DNA of 64,000 bases, taken from Panaeolus papilionaceus. Its lineage: Eukaryota > Basidiomycota > Agaricomycetes > Agaricales. The stretch covers positions 620,001-684,000 of the forward strand of contig JADNRZ010000012.1 of assembly GCA_015501605.1 (NCBI GenBank), written 5' to 3'. Shown in pieces: positions 1 through 10,883 of the stretch (position 1 is the first letter of the stretch; every line of letters begins with the position of its first letter). The notes beneath the pieces are model-generated. The model had not been told where the DNA came from. It saw only the letters and a program-made list of their open reading frames with translations, and made no database searches. Made by a program: the position numbers and the translations under genes.

Positions 1-3000
1 AACGTCCAGGGTGTCCAGCAAGAGTGGAGTCATGACAGAGAGCCACAATGCGACGACGAAGATCACCACCTGGTGGAACATAGAGCTTTCCACAGAAGTA
101 GATAAGACCATCAGCTTCATCCCACTCTGAGGAGCGAAGAGACTGAGATCCAGTCTTTCTGAGCACCTTGACTGCCTTGGCCACAGTGTCCTCAAGATCA
201 GAGGCCTCCTTGGAATGTCGACGGATCTCACGAACCAGAGAGCGTTCCTGTCCAACAAATTCCAGACCTTCTAGTGCACGAACTGCAAACATCCCTGGGG
301 TGAGGAGGGTGATGTTCTGATTGTCACGTTCACTAGAACCATGGTCAGACCGACGTGAGAGGGCATCTGCTTTTCCCATAGTAGCTCCTGCCTTGTGCTG
401 CATGACAAAGTCGAAGCGGGCCAGAGTGAGAGACCAGCGGGCTTGCCTGTGGTTGAGGTTCTGAGACAACATGAAGTATTCCAAGTTCTTGTGGTCAGTC
501 CAGATCTCAAACTTGTGGCGGGCACCCTCAAGAAAGTGTCTCCATTCCTGCAAGGCTCGAATGATTGCAAGCATTTCCTTGTCATGAATCTCATAGTTCC
601 TTTCGACAGGAGAGAGTGACTTGGAGAAGAAGGCAATGGGATGCCACTTTCCATCTTCTGGAGACTGTTGAGAGAGTACAGCACCAGTGGCAAAGTCTGA
701 AGAGTCAGCTTCAAGCCGGAAAGGGAGATCATCATTGGGAGCAGCAAGGACAGGGGAAGAGGTGACAGCATCCTTGATGGACTGGAAGGCAGTAGCGGCA
801 GCAGGAGACCAGGAAAACTCAGTGGAGCTCTTGGTAAGGTCGAAGAGGGGACATGCATGGTGAGAGAAGTCCTTGATGAACCGCCGATAGAAGTTGGCAA
901 AACCCAGGAAAGATTGGACTTCTTTCCTATTGGTGGGGGTGGGCCATTGAGCAACTCCAGCAACTTTGACAGGATCCATCTCGACTCGGTTCTCAGCAAC
1001 GATAAGCCCAAGGTACTCAATGCGTGTCTTCTCAAACTCGCATTTCTCCAGGCGGAGGCAGAGACCATGTTCCTCTAGACGCTTCAGGACCCTATGAGTG
1101 ACCTCTCGATGCTCAGGAATGTCCTTGGTGAAGATCAGGATATCATCCAGGTATACCACAACCACACCTTCAGAGATCATGTCTTGGAAGATCTCGTTCA
1201 TCATGGTTTGGAAGGTGGCAGGACTGTTGGTGAGACCAAAGAACATGACAAGAGGTTCGAAGAGACCTCTGTGAGTGCGAAAAGCAGCCTTCCACTCATC
1301 TCCTTCTTTGATGCGGACATTGTTGAAACCCCAACGAATATCAAGCTTGGTGAAGTAGCGCACACCACGAAGTTGGTTGATAAGGTCAGAGATGAGAGGG
1401 AGAGGGTACTTGTTCTTCACAGTCATATCATTGAGCATGCGATAGTCCTGGACCAGACGAAGGGAGCCATCCTTTTTCATCACAAAGAAGACTGGTGATG
1501 CCATGGGGGACTTGGAGCGGTGAATCTTTCCCTGAGCCTCGTTCTCAGCAAGGAAGCGCTCAGCCTCTTCACGTTCTGCAGGGTTTAATGGGTAAACCTT
1601 GCATCCCTTGGGTTGAGCTCCAGGAATGAGCTCAATCGCATGATCCCAAGGCCTTCTCTCAGGAAGCTTAAGAAACTCAGCTTCAGAGAAGACACGATGG
1701 AAGAGACTCTGATAGTCAGGGACTGGACCATGAGGTGAGGAAGGGAGAGTGGTCTGTTCTGGTTGAGGAGCAGAGTTACGCAAGAAACCTTCAGCCAGGC
1801 GTTGACTGATGGTTGAAGTAGCGTTGATATGCTCTTCAGCTTCCTCGGGGAGTAAGCCAGAAACCCAGACACGATCGCCTTCCTCAAGATCAAATGGCAG
1901 ATCAGAGGACTCGAGATCATCAGAATCTTCAGGGGAAGACTCTTCAGGGGTGAGAGAGGGGGCAGGACCAGAGCGGCAGGCATTCACCTTGGCTTCTTCC
2001 TTACGAGCAGCCTTCTTTTCCTCATTGAGTTCCTTCTTGCAACCAAAGCATCGACTGCTAGGCTTGCAACGAGACATCTTGACTTCTCCAGTTTCCCAAT
2101 TGACTTCAGGATTGTGATCCCTGAACCAAGTGTATCCAATGATCAGCTTCTGCTTCCCTAAGCCCGTGACACAGAAGAGTGCACATTCTGTGTGGCTGTT
2201 GTACCGGAGGATCAAGTCAACCACCTCAGTAATTGAACCAGACTCGTTGAGCGTTCCATCCACGTTACGAACAGGGATGGGGCGGCTGAGCTTCCTGGTG
2301 GCAATTCGGTTGGACTTGACGTACTCTCGATCGATGAACAGACCAGTAGCGCCAGTGTCAAGCAAGGCCTTAACAGATCGAGCTTCATGGGAGTCGGTGG
2401 TCTCTATCTCAACCTTCAGGTGAAGGGAGCTAGGTCCAGGTGCAAGAGAAGAGATGGTGCACGAGGATGGAAGGCGACGACATTCCCATTTAGAGCGACG
2501 AGGTAGGTGGGGCAGAGCAGAGGGATCATGGAGGGAGGATGGAGAGGGGGGAGCCTTGTCTTCATCTGGGAGAGATGGAGTCTCATCAACCAGAGGAGCA
2601 TACCGATTACGAGAGTCAAGGATGACTTTAGGACAAGGTGGAGTTTGTGCGGGCATTTGCACAGAGACTTCACTTGTCACAGGCTTTCGTAAGGGAGCAT
2701 GAGTGGTGCAGATAGACAAAGGACCAGGGGAGGGGTCAAGGAAGTGGGAGAAGGAAGGAGGGAGAGAAGAGAGTGGGCTAGGCACAGGAGGAGGAGGAGG
2801 CTGCAGATGGAAGGTGTCATTAGCAGCCAAGTTGAGAGCAACAAGGCGGGCCAATTCGTACCAGCCAGAGGGATCATTATGAGGATGTGAAGCTACCCGC
2901 TTACTGAGATGATCAGTGATGGAGGGGTGGAGGCCACGACGGAACTTGACCACGATGTAGGAGGGGTCAGAGTAGCCAGCTTCAGCAACAAGGTCACGGA

Positions 3001-4006
3001 AGGAGTTGACATAATTGTCAACAGAACGATCCCCTTGGAAGTAGGAGGTACCTTCCAAGATGAGGGCAGCAGTTTCCTGCTCACGCAAGGGGAAGAACTC
3101 TTTGCGAAAGTCTTCAGCAAAGTGATCCCAAGTTGCGTAAGGGGAGGAACCTTCCTCAATGAGCTCAAAGATCCTGCAGGACCATAGAGCAGCTCGACCA
3201 GCAGACATGAACGTGAGGGCCCAACTAATCATGGTAGACTCGTCAGGAAAGAGATCTGGACGAAGTCTGAAGTATCCCATGAGAGAGTTGTAGAAGGCTT
3301 TGCCCTTGAGACGATCACCATCGTACCGGGGAGGGGGAGCTGGCCTAACCTTTTCTGCAATCATCAAAGGAGTCCCAAGACGATGAGAAGAAGGGGCAGA
3401 AGGATGCACTACTCCACTAGGATAACCAGAAGAGGCAGTGAGGAGAGGGGAAGACACTATTCCACTGGGGCAACCAGAAGAGACAGTGGGGAGGGGAGGA
3501 TCCACTCTATTGGATGACTGAATAGAAGTGGGGGGAAGAGGAAGACTACTACTAGAAGAAAGAGAAGAAGAAGAAGAATGTTCCATAGGTACACTAATAA
3601 AATGAGAAGAAGAAGAAAGAGGGTGAGGAGAAGATGAAGATTGTTCCATGTTTACACTAGGTAAAGGAAAAGAAGAAGGGGGAGAAAAGTTTCTGTCTAC
3701 AGTTCCATGGTTTAAAGAGTGTAGTATCCCATCTGTCAGCTGTCCAACAGAGTGGGAAGGGAGTGGGGGAAAAGTAGAAGAAACAGGGGAGGGAGAAGAA
3801 GAAGGGGAAGAAGAAAGAGAAAGAGGAGAGGGATTAAAGGTAGAAGAAAAATAATGAAGCAAGGAAAGAACAGAAGACCTCAAGTGGGAGATAGCTACCT
3901 GTTGGGATTCCTGCTGAGCAAGCATGGAGGATACCTGGTCTTCCAGGGAAGGCAACTGAGACAGAGAGACAGAAGCAGCTGGAGGTGGTGAAGTATGGAG
4001 ATCCAT
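1..4006 (-). CDS. Ty3/gypsy retrotransposon Gag-Pol polyprotein, C-terminus beyond window
   Basis: One uninterrupted minus-strand frame of about 1335 codons runs from the ATG at 4006-4004 off the left edge. Order: a Ser/Pro-rich N-terminus (residues 1-220), a Gag-like capsid region (about 225-390), an aspartic protease with LLDTGATGLFIDREYV near residue 547, reverse transcriptase with FGLTNSPATF and the catalytic YLDD near 953, and RNase H with DSSDFATGAV and TDHKNLEYF (1100-1170). At the edge the start of an integrase zinc-binding domain appears (CHDSTLAGHPGR). Gag and Pol share one frame; no frameshift or stop separates them. No CCHC knuckle was seen in Gag, but a Cys cluster (RCKPSSRCFGCKK) follows the protease. 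PR-RT-RNaseH-IN order is that of Ty3/gypsy (Metaviridae). The open frame suggests a young copy. Confidence 0.93.
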   Translation of the reverse strand, partial: MDLHTSPPPAASVSLSQLPSLEDQVSSMLAQQESQQVAISHLRSSVLSLLHYFSSTFNPSPLSLSSSPSSSPSPVSSTFPPLPSHSVGQLTDGILHSLNHGTVDRNFSPPSSFPLPSVNMEQSSSSPHPLSSSSHFISVPMEHSSSSSLSSSSSLPLPPTSIQSSNRVDPPLPTVSSGCPSGIVSSPLLTASSGYPSGVVHPSAPSSHRLGTPLMIAEKVRPAPPPRYDGDRLKGKAFYNSLMGYFRLRPDLFPDESTMISWALTFMSAGRAALWSCRIFELIEEGSSPYATWDHFAEDFRKEFFPLREQETAALILEGTSYFQGDRSVDNYVNSFRDLVAEAGYSDPSYIVVKFRRGLHPSITDHLSKRVASHPHNDPSGWYELARLVALNLAANDTFHLQPPPPPVPSPLSSLPPSFSHFLDPSPGPLSICTTHAPLRKPVTSEVSVQMPAQTPPCPKVILDSRNRYAPLVDETPSLPDEDKAPPSPSSLHDPSALPHLPRRSKWECRRLPSSCTISSLAPGPSSLHLKVEIETTDSHEARSVKALLDTGATGLFIDREYVKSNRIATRKLSRPIPVRNVDGTLNESGSITEVVDLILRYNSHTECALFCVTGLGKQKLIIGYTWFRDHNPEVNWETGEVKMSRCKPSSRCFGCKKELNEEKKAARKEEAKVNACRSGPAPSLTPEESSPEDSDDLESSDLPFDLEEGDRVWVSGLLPEEAEEHINATSTISQRLAEGFLRNSAPQPEQTTLPSSPHGPVPDYQSLFHRVFSEAEFLKLPERRPWDHAIELIPGAQPKGCKVYPLNPAEREEAERFLAENEAQGKIHRSKSPMASPVFFVMKKDGSLRLVQDYRMLNDMTVKNKYPLPLISDLINQLRGVRYFTKLDIRWGFNNVRIKEGDEWKAAFRTHRGLFEPLVMFFGLTNSPATFQTMMNEIFQDMISEGVVVVYLDDILIFTKDIPEHREVTHRVLKRLEEHGLCLRLEKCEFEKTRIEYLGLIVAENRVEMDPVKVAGVAQWPTPTNRKEVQSFLGFANFYRRFIKDFSHHACPLFDLTKSSTEFSWSPAAATAFQSIKDAVTSSPVLAAPNDDLPFRLEADSSDFATGAVLSQQSPEDGKWHPIAFFSKSLSPVERNYEIHDKEMLAIIRALQEWRHFLEGARHKFEIWTDHKNLEYFMLSQNLNHRQARWSLTLARFDFVMQHKAGATMGKADALSRRSDHGSSERDNQNITLLTPGMFAVRALEGLEFVGQERSLVREIRRHSKEASDLEDTVAKAVKVLRKTGSQSLRSSEWDEADGLIYFCGKLYVPPGGDLRRRIVALCHDSTLAGHPGR

Positions 4007-5731
4007 GGTTGCCAGACAGGGAGAAGAGAGGAGAGGGAGAAAGCACAGAGTCTATAATGCAGCTGAACAGAAGAAGCAGAACAGAGGATGTAACAGACTG
4101 TATGCAGTCTCAGTCTCCAAGGTGACCTCTTTCTACTGTAAGGGCACCTCAGACACACACAAGTCCTGGGGGAGATCCAAAGATGTATATCAGCTCTACA
4201 TAAATACAGGAAGTAGGCTCACCTGGGGGAGATCCAAAGAGAAAGAGGTAAAGGATCAAACCCAGGTGAAACAGCTATTTAAGTGATGAGCTGGCATTGG
4301 CATCAGCCTTGATGCCAAACAATGCCTTTGGGAATAAACAAAGGGAAACACAAAGGAATGACTATGTAACAGTGGAAACAAGTGAATAACAAATGAGTGA
4401 CAACTAAAGGAGAGTGTAATATAATATATATGAGTCCATGGTATGTCCAGATAATGAAATAGAGCAAAGGGAAATAGGGGAAAGGAGAGACAAGAGAGAC
4501 AAGAATAAGGAAAGGAATAGGAGGTAGCAGGAGATCCCCTGACACATACCATGGTAGGTAGCAGTACACAGAGGGGGAGGTAATGCATGTAGTGCTACAG
4601 AGCACTAACTTGCTAGTTGTTGCTACCACTGCCATCATGGATGCTACAGTCGCTACTGTTGCCATGATGCATGCTACAGCCATCAGTGGCTATGCTACTA
4701 CCCAAAATCGGAAATTGCTGATGAGGCTGGCCGTGTAAAAGACTCAAATGGACTTCCTGAAAATATGCTAGTGCAGAGGGGCATGAGCTACCGTAAATTT
4801 AACAGGGTCTGCAAGAGATAGAGCTCGGTTTACCCCATGAAAAACGCCCCACAACAGTAACGAACAGTGACGAGCCTCTTCATAGCTCACCTAAGCGCCA
4901 AGAATATAATAAACGCCCACTTCATTCAATACCCACTTGGTGTGGGATGCACAATTGTTACGAATCTAATGATTTTATCTTCATTTTCTCTGTATTTTAC
5001 TCTCCACATCGTCATGCAACCCCTCTGTCTTCTGTAATATACAAATTCCTATTGGTCTGTATTCTTCATTCTTTGTTCCACGGTATCCACACCTTCTGTA
5101 GTATATAATATGTACCTAAACTACGAAATACACTAGGGTCCACCACCTCACCCTTTGTATTAGTAAGTATCTGAGTCACAGAGGACTTTGAATGTCTAGT
5201 TTAAGGTTACAGTCAACCTCTTTATCAGTCAACAGCTTGTATCATTCGTCTCAGGAGCACTCGAAGCGCTGGAATCATTATTTATCATTCTTTACTCTGC
5301 CTATCGACCACAGGCATACGAAGTACCTACCAGCTCCATGCATTTCACCCTCAAATACATCACCTCCACCTACTCTCACTCATCACCACTGGTCCTCATT
5401 ATTTTGTTTGGTTTAATACTATATACTGTAGGCAGTACGACACTGATGTTATCAGTTGCAGTGCTCGCTACACGCTTGTTTTCTGGTTTATACTAGTGTT
5501 CTATCACGGTGTATCACTTGTTTTCCTCCTGTAGCTGTCTGGATATCGACTTTTTAACACTCGTTATTTTTTTTTCTTTTTTAAATAACGACTCTATTTC
5601 CTGAATTAATATTGAGCCGTTTGGCCCATAATAATAGTAAAAATTTAAATTAATAATATTTCTAATTTCCAAATTAGGAATTTCAATTCGCCAAATTGGC
5701 GAATTGGCGGAATTTCCAAGAATGAGATTTT
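4007..5731. other. Retrotransposon leader and probable 5' LTR, then non-coding AT-rich DNA
   Basis: Upstream of Gag (to the right, as the element is on the minus strand) no gene is visible. Two copies of ctgggggagatccaaaga lie at about 4168 and 4219 in the leader. An LTR probably begins near 4320 and could end near 4680, but the partner LTR is outside the window, so no boundary can be proven. From 4700 to 5500 there is nothing recognisable. From about 5580 to 5730 the DNA is very AT-rich and holds a near-perfect palindrome around 5692-5712 (aattcgccaaattggcgaat). Confidence 0.4.
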
Positions 5732-6356
5732 CTGAAATGTTTAGTACTCCCAACTTGAAATTTAAAAGAATATCACCCAAAATAGTGATGCACTTTAAAC
5801 AAACGCGCTTCAATGAACACCAAACGAATACCACCACCAATCAAGCACATAGGTAAGTCGAGCCAGGATTGATAGGGTTTCTTTTATTTCCCACTCTCTA
5901 CTCAGGAAGACAATACGGGTTCCTCATTATGTCCTTTGAGGGAAAAATGACAAAGAAGCGCTGACCACGTCTCTGTTACCATGACCTCAACTTGTCTTCA
6001 TTGAGGGTGATATTGGGATCTTCTTCTTCCCCCCTGAGTACTATGGTGCCAACGTTTGCAAATTGTATCCGAAGAGTAAAACCTGGAAGCATCGGCAGGA
6101 CTATGGAGAGTCGGAGACACAAGATTGGGCGCCACCAAGGAGTGAAACCGGTAATTGCGAATCCTTCTCGGCGACGTATGCACCAACTTGAAAGCCGTCC
6201 ATGCTCTTCTCCGTGAGCACAACCTAAGGGAAGGAAGCGACATGCAAATGTTGAGTAAGGAAGTGAATAGGGCTGATGGGAACCTGGAGGAGCCTGTTAT
6301 GATGGTTTACGGTGGTCACTGGACCTGTTGGTATAATTGATTTGGGGGGTGTGTAT

Positions 6357-7136
6357 TACTGTACCGATTGAAACAGTTCGACAAGGGGTCTGACTGCTGA
6401 CACGTCTGTCGAAATGTTGGTTTCGACAGAAGCTGGGCTGACTGCTGACAGTCACCCCCTGTTCGACAACCCATCGGCGGCCGACCGATGGCTTGGGATG
6501 GCACCAGGGACGGGGTGTCAACAGGGTGTGGCTTTGTGTGGAACACCGGCGCCGCCTCATATTGATTAACTTCATTAAGCACCAGCATCCCTGTTTCAGA
6601 AATTAAACTCTTACTAGGGTCCTCGCACCCTCCTTATACTTACGTATAAAAAGCCCCTGAGTTGTTTCCTTATGGCCCAACACAACATCTTGCGGACCGC
6701 GGTGATTTATTAGTTTATTTTCTTGATTTTTCGGATTTTAGCAGCGTTTTATCCGTGTCGGGTCTAGTTGGAAGTTGGAACTTACCCCCTACACTGGAAA
6801 GTCAACCAAACACCTTTTTCAAAGTAGACAATGACTCGGCGCTCATTCAGTCAAGTGAAATTCAGCAGTTATGAGGCGTTTTGGCGCCATTTTGGTTGTA
6901 CTAGGCATCAAGAGTAGATAGATACGAAGGGAAAATCGCCGCCTGTGTTTGCAGCTGTATGGTACTCGATTCTGATTAATTGATACAATTTGGGACAAAA
7001 AAACGCTGAATTTGGCTATTTTGGACTAGTAGAATCAATTCGACAACCCGACTGCTGACTGCTGACTGCTGACAGATTCGACTCGACAGAGGGCCTGCTG
7101 ACTGCTGACTGTCGAACTGCTTCAATCGGTACAGTA
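6357..7136. mobile_element. 780 bp inverted-repeat element, Tc1/mariner-like ends
   Basis: The element begins TACTGTACCGATTGAAACAG and ends with the reverse complement, ttcaatcggtacagta; the terminal inverted repeats match over about 26 bp. If the outer TA pairs are the target duplication, the element starts CTGTACC and ends GGTACAG. Inside, near both ends, runs of the pentamer-like unit gactgctgact occur (7050-7110, and single copies near 6390 and 6450). No transposase frame is present. The other arm of the segmental duplication lacks it: near 16215 the sequence passes directly from agtgtgt to ggaagg. The same CTGTACC/GGTACAG ends occur on the 391 bp elements at 55133 and 63358. Confidence 0.8.
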
Positions 7137-7407
7137 CTATGTGGAAGGGATTACTATCCAGCAACACGTGGGATTCATATTTGGACGACATACTATGGAA
7201 TGCTCTCTCAGAAAAGTATGGATATAGGAAGACACCTTTGACTTATTTTTGGTGTGTGTAGTGGTAAAACTTATATAACGCTTGCTCTGATAGGAGTTCA
7301 CGGAATTGTTGTTTGAAATTTACTTAGGAAGAAGGATAATAATAGTCAGGAGGCGATTGTAAGCTCTGATTCCTCGCGCGACCTGGAACCCGTACCTCAA
7401 AAACCCC

Positions 7408-8340
7408 ATGGTCACTTACCATATTGGGACGGTATTTGGTCGCCAAGGATTGTCCTCTACTTTCATCTTGGCGACCTGGATATGCAATTTATCGCGTGAC
7501 GCGGTGGTTGCATCGCGATATCTTTTGCAGTCTACTGTGTACAATGAACTTCCAGTGGCAGGACGAAACTCCCTTACCAACGCCAACCTCAACTGTATCT
7601 GTTTCAATTTCTCCCTTACGAATACATTACCCACCTTTGCTACTACCCTTGGAAAGCGCAAGCCAGACCGCAAACTTGACGAAAATGATACCCCTACCCA
7701 AGCTTTCAAGCGTCTTCGCGCCTCAAATCCTGCAGCTCAAGTGTATTCACCAACTTCATCAACGCCAAATCATCCGCCAAATCTGGCAATACTCTCTGAT
7801 CACGACAAACTTGAACACCTGTACGACGTGCTGAAGAAATTCAGGTGGACTCTCGGCGACCTTCTGCATCACATTTTTCAGCATGTAGGAAGCAAGAAAG
7901 TGACTGGACGTAGCCTCCGAAATTCAGCAGCTGTCTCAAAGTTGCTGAAAGGTCAAACTGGCATCTCCCTTGGCTCAATAATCAACTACATGTACACGCA
8001 CCCATCTGGACTTGTCAACACAGACGAAGCACCGAACTACTTCGAGGATTATACGCGAAGTAACGTGTCAATACGCGTAGTTCTTCGATCTTTTGCAGTA
8101 TAATTCGTTCGCTCTGAATTGGTGCGCGAGGCGAAGAAGGCAGTGCATTCCTGAAAAATGGACTACATGCATCGTTGTTGAGGAAAAGTTAGCAACCGGT
8201 CCGATTCAGCGCAATTGGGACAAATGTACTCGCTCAGACAGAGCAGGTTCTTCGGACACATGTTCCTATTGGTTGGACATTGTTGAACGCGATGGCTGGG
8301 GAGAAGAGTGACGAAGTGGACGTCCAAAATGAGGATGAAG
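7408..8340 (+). pseudogene. DUF6589-like N-terminal fragment (transposon-associated protein)
   Basis: A 231-codon frame (7408-8103) contains KFRWTLGDLLHHIFQHVG and a following helical segment (RSLRNSAAVSKLLKGQTG, then a TxPSGLV stretch). From family memory these resemble the N-terminal part of the large DUF6589-containing proteins that are multicopy and transposon-like in mushrooms. Coding-like sequence continues in a shifted frame to about 8310 (ELVREAKKAV, then IVVEEKLATGPIQRNWDK), so the copy is truncated and frameshifted. It lies in the part of arm A that arm B lacks, so it probably arrived or was retained after the duplication. The family assignment comes from pattern recognition only and is uncertain. 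Confidence 0.4.
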
Positions 8341-8910
8341 AGAAGAAGAAGGCATTGATTCGACGGCCACCCAATCAGGTATATTTTATTTATTACATTA
8401 TGGTTTACGACTAACTTGAAGGCCATCAGGTCACAACTCATGCTATTTCCTCGCTGCTTTTCACTCGAAATCGGGAAGCTCGACTACTACCGCTCTCGTT
8501 TGGGATCCTTGGGTTTGGTTATTCCATACCTGCTGATTTCATGGTATACCTCCCAAATGCAGCAAAATACCCCCACAATCGTTGATCGACGACATTTGAG
8601 GACAAACCTCATTGGATAGTCAATCGGGTCGTGACTTGACCTTAACCTTGTTGTGCCTCTTGCCTTTCTTTCAATCTCACTACTACGACGTTCTTCCTTA
8701 GGGGTTCTTGTCCGTCCGCTGCGTTGTTCTTTTTTCTGGTTGAAGCAATATCAAGGGGAAGAAAACAAGATAGCAAAGAGGCACTCGTTGAAGTTAACCT
8801 GAAGGGTTTGCCACCGGTTCAGATATCATCGCGGTCATACAGATTTGATGTTCACGGCGTTTCCGACTCTTACGTTGAGATAGCTTTAACTTGACCTAAC
8901 ATTGAGAGTG

Positions 8911-10002
8911 ATGAACAGAAGATCTGCTTCGCCTCTCCCAACATAGAATGCTATACATGGTTCGTCTCATCTCTTCTCTGCTTCTCTGCTCCCCTCCAGC
9001 CCTAACAAATATCCCCACCCCATACAATCCTAACTAATCGCACCCACCCACAGAATCACCCGACGACGACTCCCAAGACGACGACATCGATATGCTCGAC
9101 AGGAACTCTGTCGCGTCTTCTAGTTCTCGTCCCGCAACAGCGCGACGGAGTACTGTACATGGTGCATCGTCATCTGACCTTGATTCGAGTTCGATGAGTA
9201 CGGGTAATGCAAATTCGACGACGAGTGCGAAAACGACAGCGAAAACGAGTTCAACTATGGCGGGCTTTTTGAAACGCAAAGACAACGCCTCTGATCAGGG
9301 GAATAAGAGACCTAAGCTGCAGGCAGGCTCTGGGAGTGCTGGTGCGGCCCTTTAGGGAGTGGTAGTGCGAGTACCAGTACGGGGACGGGTGCAGGAAGTT
9401 CTAAAGTTCAAGGACTTCGTTAGGGTAGGTTTTTCTTCTTTTTTATGTCGTTTTTGAGGTTGTTGATTAACATCCTCTCTTATATATTTTCTGAAACCGC
9501 CATTATAAAACCCTATCGCGTTAAAAACAAAACGCCTACCTCTTCCGACAAATGAAACACCTAATCGCATTCAAAACTCCAAACCCATAATGCTACAATC
9601 AAGTTTCCAAAACCCCAACTATCCAAACAGCACACAAGACAGTAGTGAATGCGTATCCGGAGTCGTTGTTTCCTTCTAGTGCTGGGTCTACCTCGACCGG
9701 CACTTCCGCTAATACCGCTACTGCTGGGGCAACATCCTCGGGGTCGATGCCTCCTCCTGCCGTGCCAAAACGGCACTCGATGAGTGGGACTGGGATTTCC
9801 GCTACACCAGGCTCTTACTCCGTCTCAGAAGTCGATAATGATAAGGAAATCATTACAGCTTTGCGGTCGCGGTATTCGTTACCTTGTACGTCCTTTCCTC
9901 TTTGCTTTTTTTTTTTTATCCTGAAAAACACACACGATCTAACACACCCTTCATTTTGATAATGTTGTAGCAGCTACACAACCTGCTGCCTCATCACCAT
10001 CT
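8911..10002 (+). pseudogene. Truncated, broken duplicate of histone methyltransferase exons 1-4
   Basis: Colinear copy of the first exons of the gene at 17108-23963. The exon 1 equivalent (ATG at 8911) hits TAG at 8944-8946 where the intact gene has TGG. The exon 2 equivalent (from 9055) carries a one-base loss with stop TAG at 9353-9355, and a further TGG to TAG change at 9421-9423 just before the splice donor. The exon 3 equivalent (about 9646-9890, AYPESLFPSSAGSTSTGT) is still open. Similarity stops at about 10002, a few codons into exon 4, so pre-SET, SET and post-SET domains are absent. It cannot encode an active enzyme. Confidence 0.85.
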
Positions 10003-10883
10003 TCGAAAAGCACCGGATGCAGATGGATGAAGCTCTGCCGCCGTCGGCGAAGGCACGCTCAACGATCCAATAAAACGAATGGACGTAATCGAAGTCCGCG
10101 AACCAGGTTTCCCTGAGGGACTTTCTGGTCGTCCTCCATTTCTATTTCCACCTGCATGGGGCGTAGGACTAGAACACCCAACCTTGGATTCGCCCTCCCA
10201 CTATTCATATAAGACACCGGATCATCCGCAACCATCGGTATCTGCATCGCCATACTCTACACCAGCTCCGTATACGGGCTAGTCGACCGGTAGACAAACA
10301 CTGTTGCGCGTTTCGTCACGAGTTTGCGACTCGGAGGCGATGTGGGCTGGGGTTGTGATTGATGATGGGAGTTGGAAGTGATGCTCCCGGTGCTGCCGAT
10401 GCTGCTTATGCTGGAGGCCCTCTCGTGCCCCGCTCCCTGAGCAGCCGAACTCGCAACCCACCCTATTAGTCCACCTGCTCATGAGCACCGACGCTGCTGA
10501 TGGCGTCGGGACGACATCAACACGTGTGGGGACCATTGATGGACCCTGTCAACGACGGGATGGGAGGGCGCACCACAGTTCGAACGCCACACACCCGACA
10601 TCATGCATCACAGTTGATGGGAACCAATGACCACTAGTGACCTTGTGCATCAAGAGGGGAACGCTATTCATTGCTATTCGGCGTAGTGTAGCCCACTGAA
10701 AAATCATTCTGACTAGTTGGAACTCTCAGGGCATGTTCCCATCTAATTTGATTTGTCATCTGGGAGTCACAGGTGAACGGAGGACTGAGGACTTTTTATT
10801 TTGGTTGTGGTGGCATGTATATGTATAAAACATGGGCAGGTGATAGGCGACCAACAACCCGAAGCACGCCCTATCCTAATCAA
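10003..10883. other. Unassigned unique sequence after the duplication breakpoint
   Basis: Right of the breakpoint nothing matches arm B. A 67-codon plus-strand frame (10079-10282) follows the junction and is Pro/Ser-rich in its second half. It is short, has no recognisable domain and no clear splice partner, so I do not call it a gene. The rest shows no coding pattern. Confidence 0.3.

Larger units (their letters stand above)
5732..10002. repeat. Segmental duplication, arm A (partner 15147-18209)
   Basis: From tgaaatgtttagtactccca at 5732 up to tcatcaccatcttcga near 10002 this DNA repeats, in the same orientation and order, the DNA of 15147-18209. Long stretches match base for base, for example around 8560-9060 versus 16735-17250. 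Arm A is longer because it carries a 780 bp inverted-repeat element (6357-7136) and a unique segment holding a DUF6589-like fragment (about 7370-8550). Arm B has about 350 bp near 15745-16110 that arm A lacks. Arm A ends abruptly inside what is, in arm B, exon 4 of the histone methyltransferase gene, so A is the truncated copy. Confidence 0.85.

Noticed and set aside
271..1068. 265-codon frame on the minus strand
   Set aside because: Shadow frame of reverse transcriptase/RNase H; the reading frame with the catalytic motifs is the neighbouring one.
2416..2673. Apparent Gag-Pol frameshift near 2540
   Set aside because: A first reading suggested a frame change. Re-reading the bases shows Gag and Pol in one open frame.
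4290..4690. Defined LTR with boundaries
   Set aside because: A candidate starting tgcctttggg and ending ...cca can be drawn, but without the second LTR the ends cannot be verified, so I left it as a probable region only.
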